From positions 1,240,001 through 1,304,000 of the forward strand of contig JANFAH010000008.1 of NCBI GenBank assembly GCA_024663395.1: DNA of 64,000 nt, read 5' to 3'. Shown here one piece after another: positions 58,492-64,000 of this stretch. Under the pieces are notes generated by a model. The model was not told the DNA's origin, made no database searches, and worked only from the letters and a program-made list of their open reading frames with translations. The translations under genes and the position numbers were made by a program. The stretch's first letter is position 1. Each line of letters opens with the position of its first letter. Source of the DNA: Pisolithus tinctorius (taxonomy: Eukaryota; Basidiomycota; Agaricomycetes; Boletales; Pisolithaceae).

Positions 58492-58899
58492 CCTTCCAAG
58501 AAACTCTCAGAGAAGAACCTTGGGCCATACCCGGTCATAGCTCAGGCTGGTACCCACTCTTTCACACTGCGCCTGCTGGACTCAATGTGTGCGGTGCACC
58601 TGGTCTTCCATGTTTCCCAACTCGAGCCAGCCATCCCTAACACCATCCTGAACTGGACTCAACCACCACCCCCACCAGTCAAAGTTGACAGTGAACTAGA
58701 GTTTGAGGTAGCAGAAATCCTCGACTCCAAGGTCAACCAGCATCACCAGTGTTGGTTACAGTATCTAGTCCGGTGGACCAGCTATGAAGGGACAGATGAA
58801 GAAACCACTTGGGTACTTGCTACCAAACTGGACAATGCGTCTGAACTTGTGCAAGAGTTCCATTCCCACTACCCCAGTAAACCCGGCCCATACCAATGA
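58492..58899 (+). pseudogene. Chromodomain Gypsy polyprotein, integrase tail and chromodomain (right piece)
   Basis: It continues the integrase frame with KKLSEKNLGPYPVIAQAG and the HLVFHVSQLEP block typical of the GPY/F region. A chromodomain follows: EVAEILDSK, CWLQYLVRWTSY and EETTWV. The stop is at 58897-58899. Chromodomains of chromoviral integrases steer insertion to methylated-histone chromatin. Confidence 0.85.
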
Positions 58900-59089
58900 G
58901 GACTGGTCTCAACCGGCCTCAGTTTCAGTTTTCTATCGGTATCTAGTGTTCCTTTGATCTCCTACTTACTTTGTTTTCTCTTTCTTGTTTTCTCTTTCTT
59001 GTTTTCTCTTACTGTACTATAGAAGACCAAGACCAGACACCACCCATGACATTCACAGAGAAAATACTACAAGACCATATGCTACAAAA

Positions 59090-60184
59090 CTACTCAGCCT
59101 CAGCCATAGTTTCATCCTCCCCACCAGACTCCTCCTCCTTGTCCTCACCGTGGGCCTTCAGCCAGCTGGCCTCCTCACGCAGCTCATCAGAATCAAGCTC
59201 AGATGAGCCTGAGTCCGAGGGGGACACCACCATCCCAAAGCTGTAGGACTCATCAAGCATTGCCTTGAGCGTGTCAGCAATCCTACCAGAGTTCTCAGCC
59301 ATGGCCTCATGGGCCTCAAAGAGACCCACCAGGTTATTTGCGATAAGCCCAGTGACATCAATCAAGTGCTCGAGCTTGTCTTCCAAGCCCAACAATGCTG
59401 CCACACCAGGCCCCCTTGGTCTGCTCCCACTGGTCTCGCCTTCATCAACATCCAGCACCTCCAGCAGCTTGTCAATGGCCTTCGCCTTCTTCTTACTTGG
59501 CCCAGGCTCAGGCATTTTGTCATTGGCCTTCCTCTTTTTCCCCTTGTCGGCTTTTGGAGCGGCCTTAGGAGTGGCCTTGGCATCCTTCCCATCTCCCAGC
59601 CACTGGCACTTGCCTTTGGATTGGTTGCAGTGCATGCAGGCAACCCTTTTCTTGTTGCTGTCTACAAGGAACTCACAGACAACCTGCACCCAAGTGCAAT
59701 GGGTGCAGCTAGAGGGTGTTAGATGAAAAGAGCACAGGTGGTAGAGAAATACTCACCTGGGGTCCATCACCACCCTCTTCACTTCACCCCCAGCCTCACC
59801 ACTAGCACCCCCAGCGCCGGCCTCATCACTCTTACCAGCCTTGGCCTTGCACTTGTGCTTGGCCTCCCACCTCTCCTCCTCTTCACGCACTCTCCTCTCC
59901 TCAGCCTCCTGTGCTGCCTTCTCGGCCTTGGCCTTCTCCCTCTCAGCCCTCTTGGCCTCAATCTGCTCCCTCTCCACTCTCTCGGCCTCCAGTTGTGCCT
60001 GCTCTTCCTGCCAGGCTTGCTCTGCTGCCTTTCACCTCTTCCTTTCCTTCAACTTGGCCTTCATCACTTCCTCCTCATCATCAGTGTCATATCAAATGGT
60101 GTCATCTGACACCTGGGTCCAGTCAATGACAACCCAGCCTTCATTGTTCTTGTCTGTCACTGTGATCGGCCTTGATTCAGACAT
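59090..60184 (-). pseudogene. Antisense zinc-cluster-like protein in the Gypsy 3' region, inactivated
   Basis: Exon 1 starts MSESRPITVTDKNN at 60184 and ends near 59758 with a GTGAGT donor. Exon 2 starts near 59710 and runs to 59090. Exon 1 carries two in-frame TGA codons (near 60092 and 60029) where CGA is likely. Exon 1 encodes a long Glu/Arg/Ala coil. Exon 2 begins with a six-cysteine cluster, C-x2-C-x6-C then CMHCNQSKGKC, resembling a Zn2Cys6 finger, then a Lys-rich stretch and an acidic tail. It lies between the chromodomain and the 3' LTR on the strand opposite to the element. Related proteins recur in mushroom genomes as I recall. Function unknown. Confidence 0.6.
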
Positions 60185-60307
60185 GATGGTTAGGATGAGG
60201 AAGAAAGATGCAAAGGGCTTAGCAAGCCACAAGTATCATTTTTTCAAACTCAGCCAATTTTCAGACTCAGCCTACCACCCTCACAGGGGTCTCATGGGTT
60301 TGACCCC

Positions 60308-60321
60308 TAAGAGGGGGATAC
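60308..60321 (+). other. Polypurine tract of the chromodomain Gypsy element
   Basis: AAGAGGGGGATAC lies immediately before a TGTCATAG LTR start, as expected for plus-strand priming. Confidence 0.65.
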
Positions 60322-60845
60322 TGTCATAGTCATGCCTCGACCCTGGCCAGACTCAGCCTTGCACTCATCCAGTCCAGCCTCAGCCTCACCTGTCCTCTAT
60401 CCCCAGATGTCCTGGCATGGTAGACACTGCTTTGCAGTGTCTGTCACTCCAGTTAAGTCCTGCCCAGTCCTGTCCCCGGTCCACCTGTCCTGGTCTCCAT
60501 TGTCTTTGTCATACCTTACTAATACTTGTCTTACCAATCACCTTAGCAATCTTTGTGAGACTGGCATTACTGGTCTCCATACTATAGATACTCTAGTATA
60601 TAAACTCATAGATACTTGGCCTGTACCCCTCAGTCTGAAATCAACTAAGTTATCCTGATAACCCTGCCTTGGCCTCAGACTCGGACTGAGACCCACGCGA
60701 GGGAATAGTGCTGTACTCTCAGTTGCTAAGTCCAAGCAGTCCAAGCATCTGTATCCTCATCTACCCTCTTGATCCAAACCCCTCAGCCTCACACCCACTT
60801 CAGTCTCCAGTCCAGCCTCAACCCAGACAATCCCCGAACTTAACA
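60322..60845 (+). repeat. 3' LTR of the chromodomain Gypsy element
   Basis: About 524 bp starting TGTCATAGTC and ending near CCCGAACTTAACA. AGTATATAAACTC near 60593-60605 is a likely TATA box. No 5' partner is present in the window. The right boundary is by eye. Confidence 0.65.
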
Positions 60846-61439
60846 GTGTACTGTTACAGTCTGTAGCTTCCAACAGTAGTATTCCAGACCATTTCCTAAA
60901 TACCTTCCATGTAAATGATAGATAGTGTTGTGCTGTAAAATATCTTTGATGATCTTCCTCCTGAGCTGCCTCATCACATTCTGAGCCAAAGATCTGCACA
61001 TGATTGCTTTACATGTGTTACAGTTCACCACTTTCCCTTCAATTTTCCTCCCAAGTCTGCCTTGAACCACACCACTTGTGCTTCCAACCAATGCTTCTTG
61101 GTCCTTCCAAGTTCCAATGAGTTTTCTCACCCATTTTGCACTGCATCCTGCCTCTGAGTCATTGCCCCCAGGACCTGCTGCATCAATGGACCTAGGGAGT
61201 TCACAGAACGAGCTGGATGGTGAGGATTTCTTGGGCCAACATGCACCTAGCAAGTCACTAAGTCCCCCATCAACCCCAACCAGCTGCTGAGCATGATCAG
61301 AGTCTCTTGATGCAGAACTTGCATGTAGGGAGAATGAAGTTAAATGCCACAAGAAATATGGAGTTATTCTCTGCAAAGAGCATGGGTTAGCTGAGGGGTC
61401 ATTGGATAACTTTGCAGAGGTACAGACTCACAGTGTCAT
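60846..61439. other. Transposon-derived sequence without a clear gene
   Basis: Low-CpG DNA with broken frames on both strands. A plus-strand stretch near 61310-61420 (contains CHKKYGVILCKEHGLAEG) may be an upstream exon of the next feature. Confidence 0.35.
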
Positions 61440-62590
61440 CAGTGAACACTCAAAGAATGCCTCCATTGCCAGCTGGATGAAGTAAGAATGCTCATGTGCA
61501 TCCATGCAAGTCTATTGGCTAGGAACAAGGTAGAAAGAAAGTCAGCTGCTACTGCATTCATCAAGTCCAAAGAATTCAAGGTAAATAGAATCTGTGGACA
61601 TGGACAACTACTCACCATTCCACACAGGAAATTCTGAAAGACTGGCTTCATGCATGCTTGCTGTCCCCAAACTTGACTGCTTATGTTCTTGAGCTGGCAA
61701 ACAATGTCTTTGTGAGTGCATGACAATAAGTCATCCACATACCAACTAACTTTCTCCATAGAGCTACACAAAGAAGATCCTTGAGATGTTCAAAATTCCA
61801 GTGGAGGCCATCAGGGACCCCAAGATGTCTGACTCCATTAGCACCCTTATGAAGGACATCCTTACCTCACAGCAATCCAACATGAAACAGAAGGTGAGAG
61901 GCATCAGCAATTCAAAAGGATGTCAGTAGCATTAACTATGCACCTAGATTGCTGCCAGTATCCAGAACATGGTACACATATCCATCCTTTCAAGGTCACT
62001 GGCACCAGGGGGTTCATATGAAGTCATGATGGCACATTGGGGTCACTTTGCCTTTCTGGTAAGTGATCCCCCTAAGCAGCCCAACCCTACAGCAATTAAT
62101 ACACCAATAATGCAGCACACAAGCATGGTGATCTTCAACACTGTTGTTGAGGAATGCAAGGAAGCTCAGGCAGCTCACAAAAAGGCAGGATTGGATGGCA
62201 GGCAGCAATTGACCCTGGATGCAGGCAATGATGAGGATGAAACTGAGGCAGCTGCTGGGGAGAGTCTGCCAAACCCCACAAGGATCTGGGCATCAAGTGA
62301 ATACTGGGAGTTCTTGGATCTTCTTCTCTGTGATGTCAGGAAGGCTGCTTGTAAAGTGGAGGAAACACCCCATGGCTGCAAGAAGCATGTTCAGGCATAG
62401 GATTTTTCTGGCTCCACCACATTTTTGAAGCTGATTTATGACAAATCCTACCTACAGGTTTTTCACTGATTGCTTACAGAAGGATCTGTGGAAGTTCCCT
62501 TCTGAAGCAGTGCAAGTGAACAATCCCCCATATGAGAAAGTGTCTGTTCAGTGGCAAAAGGCTATACACACCAAGCTCATCTGGTAATGG
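61440..62590 (+). pseudogene. Repeat-associated fungal protein of unknown function, probably degraded
   Basis: Splice-linked plus-strand blocks: ARNKVERKSAATAFIKSKEF (about 61510-61580), EILKDWLHACLLSPNLTAYV (61630-61710), a block with ILEMFKIPVEAIRDPK (61768-61893), IQNMVHISILSRSLAPGG to HFAFL (61950-62058), a block from about 62120 to 62400 and FTDCLQKDLWKFPSEAVQ (62462-62586). Several donors and acceptors fit (GTGAGA, GTAAGT, TAG/CAG). No start methionine is clear and the last join does not keep frame. I recall similar sequences as repeated families in mushroom genomes, without a name. Confidence 0.4.
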
Positions 62591-63180
62591 TATTCGTTAA
62601 AATGCTTGCTATAATGTTCTGTGCTACACAATCATGTACCTACATTATGGTCAATAGCAATTAGTTTTTGAAGATTTTTCACTGCAAAAATTAGACCCCA
62701 GTAGGAGAGCATCACTGACAGGACAGTATCAGCACCATTGTTGCCATTCACCAAAACTACAGCTGGTCATCAAGCCACCATGCAGGACAGGACAGTGAAA
62801 GGTTAGTTGTGGCATTCAAACTAGGTTTGTGCACTGGTTGATGTTGGCTGGTAGAGTCTACCATAGATATGATGCTTCAGCAAAGCACACATAGAGAGGT
62901 AGTCAAACATCATCAATGCATAAAATCTGACCTCAGATAGGCCTTTGGCCAATTGCTGTCCAAGCCACCAGCTTGCAACATATGTAGAGTGCTCAAGCCA
63001 TGAGCATATGGTAAGTGCCATCTTTGTTGACAACAAATCATGTGAAGTGAGACAGCAGGGACCCCCAGTGTTAAGGCTATCATTGATGCTGCTGACTACA
63101 CTAATGTGTCATTTGACAAAAATTCCCTCAAGAACCACTCCCAGACCCTTGCTAGACCTCGACCCCCACTAGGGTCAATT
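62591..63180. other. Transposon-derived sequence, no gene seen
   Basis: Low-complexity, CpG-poor DNA up to about 63180. There the composition changes back to CpG-containing host-like DNA, marking the probable right edge of the transposon island. Confidence 0.4.
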
Positions 63181-63492
63181 TGACCCCCCACACAACTGAC
63201 TGTGTAAGGAGTGGAAAACCCCAATATACCGCAAAGGAGACCTATGCACGTGACCGGAGCCCGCAGACCGGTATGATCGGCGGTCACAATTAAGAGTTTA
63301 CAGACTTGGGCCTAACGGTGTCCAGGGGTATTACGTACACACTTCCGTCTTGCAGGCCTCCATGTCCGTCTGGTGTGGGTTTGCGGTGACTCCTGCTACA
63401 AGCCGCACACCTTTTGTCCACCGTTTCGCTTCAAACAATCGTGTAGGTTGAGCAGCGATTCCGATTGCGTTCAGGCTAAGGAGTCAAAACGG

Positions 63493-63750
63493 TGTTATGG
63501 ATCCAACTGGACCAAGGGAATCCAGTGTAAGGGTTCAGGAGGGTACAATGAAGGCGTTGACCACAAATACTTAATTCTAGTTCATCAATAACCTGTTACC
63601 ACCAAGACCATCCAGTGACATCCGGATCGGACGTGGTCTCGAGTCGGAAACGAGCAAAGTTGGACAAATTGAATGGGTCAAGGACGATGAAGTCCGTACC
63701 AAACATGTCGATACTCCTGGCTTCGACGACGGCCGCAGGACCGCAACGTT
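63493..63750 (+). pseudogene. P-loop GTPase D, relic
   Basis: Two exon remnants match GTPases A and B. The P-loop exon at about 63493-63526 reads MDPTGPRESS before a GTAAGG donor. The next exon, from 63581, encodes FINNLLPPRPSSDIRIGRG, SETSKV and DTPGFDD. Intron position and phase equal those of the intact paralogues. The P-loop Lys is Glu and two of its glycines are changed, so nucleotide binding is lost. Similarity ends after DDGRR near 63735, and no first exon or downstream G4 part was found. Confidence 0.75.
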
Positions 63751-64000
63751 CCCAAAGAAAGAATATAATATAGGTTCGCTCTTTTGTGCTTCCCGGCATG
63801 TCTGCCTTAGCTATAAAGCAAAAGCGTCCAAAAGCCCTGACTTTCTCAACCGCTCCTCAGGCGGGAACGGGTGGGTGGTTTCTCTCCAAAGAATATTCAT
63901 CTCGGGAATGACTGGATGGTACCAGGGATCACCTCTTGAATGCGACGGTGGATCCTGGCTTCTGCAATCAGGATCACTTCGAACCCGTTTCCATCCACCA
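63751..64000. other. No gene seen at the right edge
   Basis: No continuation of the GTPase relic and no other feature is recognised. Confidence 0.4.

Overview
The window is nuclear DNA of a basidiomycete, almost certainly an Agaricomycete. Genes carry many 45-75 bp GT-AG introns. The conserved host genes are fungal (COG7, RPL34, an Hrp1-like RNA-binding protein, a VHS-GAT adaptor). The mobile elements (Plavaka, Helitron, chromodomain Gypsy) and the HET and NACHT-ankyrin genes are typical of mushroom-forming fungi. Exon models were built by hand from splice signals and reading-frame continuity; no alignment or search was run.

Layout. 1-1540: 3' part of COG7. 1541-3900: no firm gene, with minus-strand coding-like fragments. 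3901-6417: HET-domain gene. 6552-13103: an apparently complete Plavaka DNA transposon with 15-bp inverted ends, dense subterminal repeats, an intact 9-exon transposase and a divergent 7-exon passenger gene; it lies about 130 bp upstream of the HET start. 13329-19727: housekeeping block (Hrp1-like, VHS-GAT, RPL34). 19900-21550: unresolved coiled-coil gene or relic. 22152-26870: two head-to-head paralogous P-loop GTPases. 29002-33905: a 1524-residue NACHT-ankyrin (STAND/NLR-like) protein. 34480-35199: a third, compact GTPase. 36400-63180: a transposon island. It holds a decayed Helitron, an unrecognised spliced gene, a solo-like LTR, and a chromodomain Gypsy relic whose integrase was split by a young 11.5-kb Gypsy element with two 1862-bp LTRs and a 4-bp target duplication. 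It also holds an antisense zinc-cluster-like pseudogene and a 3' LTR. 63490-63750: a P-loop-dead relic of the same GTPase family.

Reading the parts together: HET, NACHT-ANK and three or four related GTPases in one 60-kb stretch look like an allorecognition or innate-immunity type neighbourhood next to transposons (inference). The older elements show CpG-directed decay: in-frame stops are TGA where CGA is expected, and CG has become CA or TG in the old LTR, which suggests methylation of repeats. An imperfect palindrome with core AACTCGTCGACGAGTT recurs at least 14 times in LTRs, gag and pol of the Gypsy elements and is the most unusual small-scale signal.
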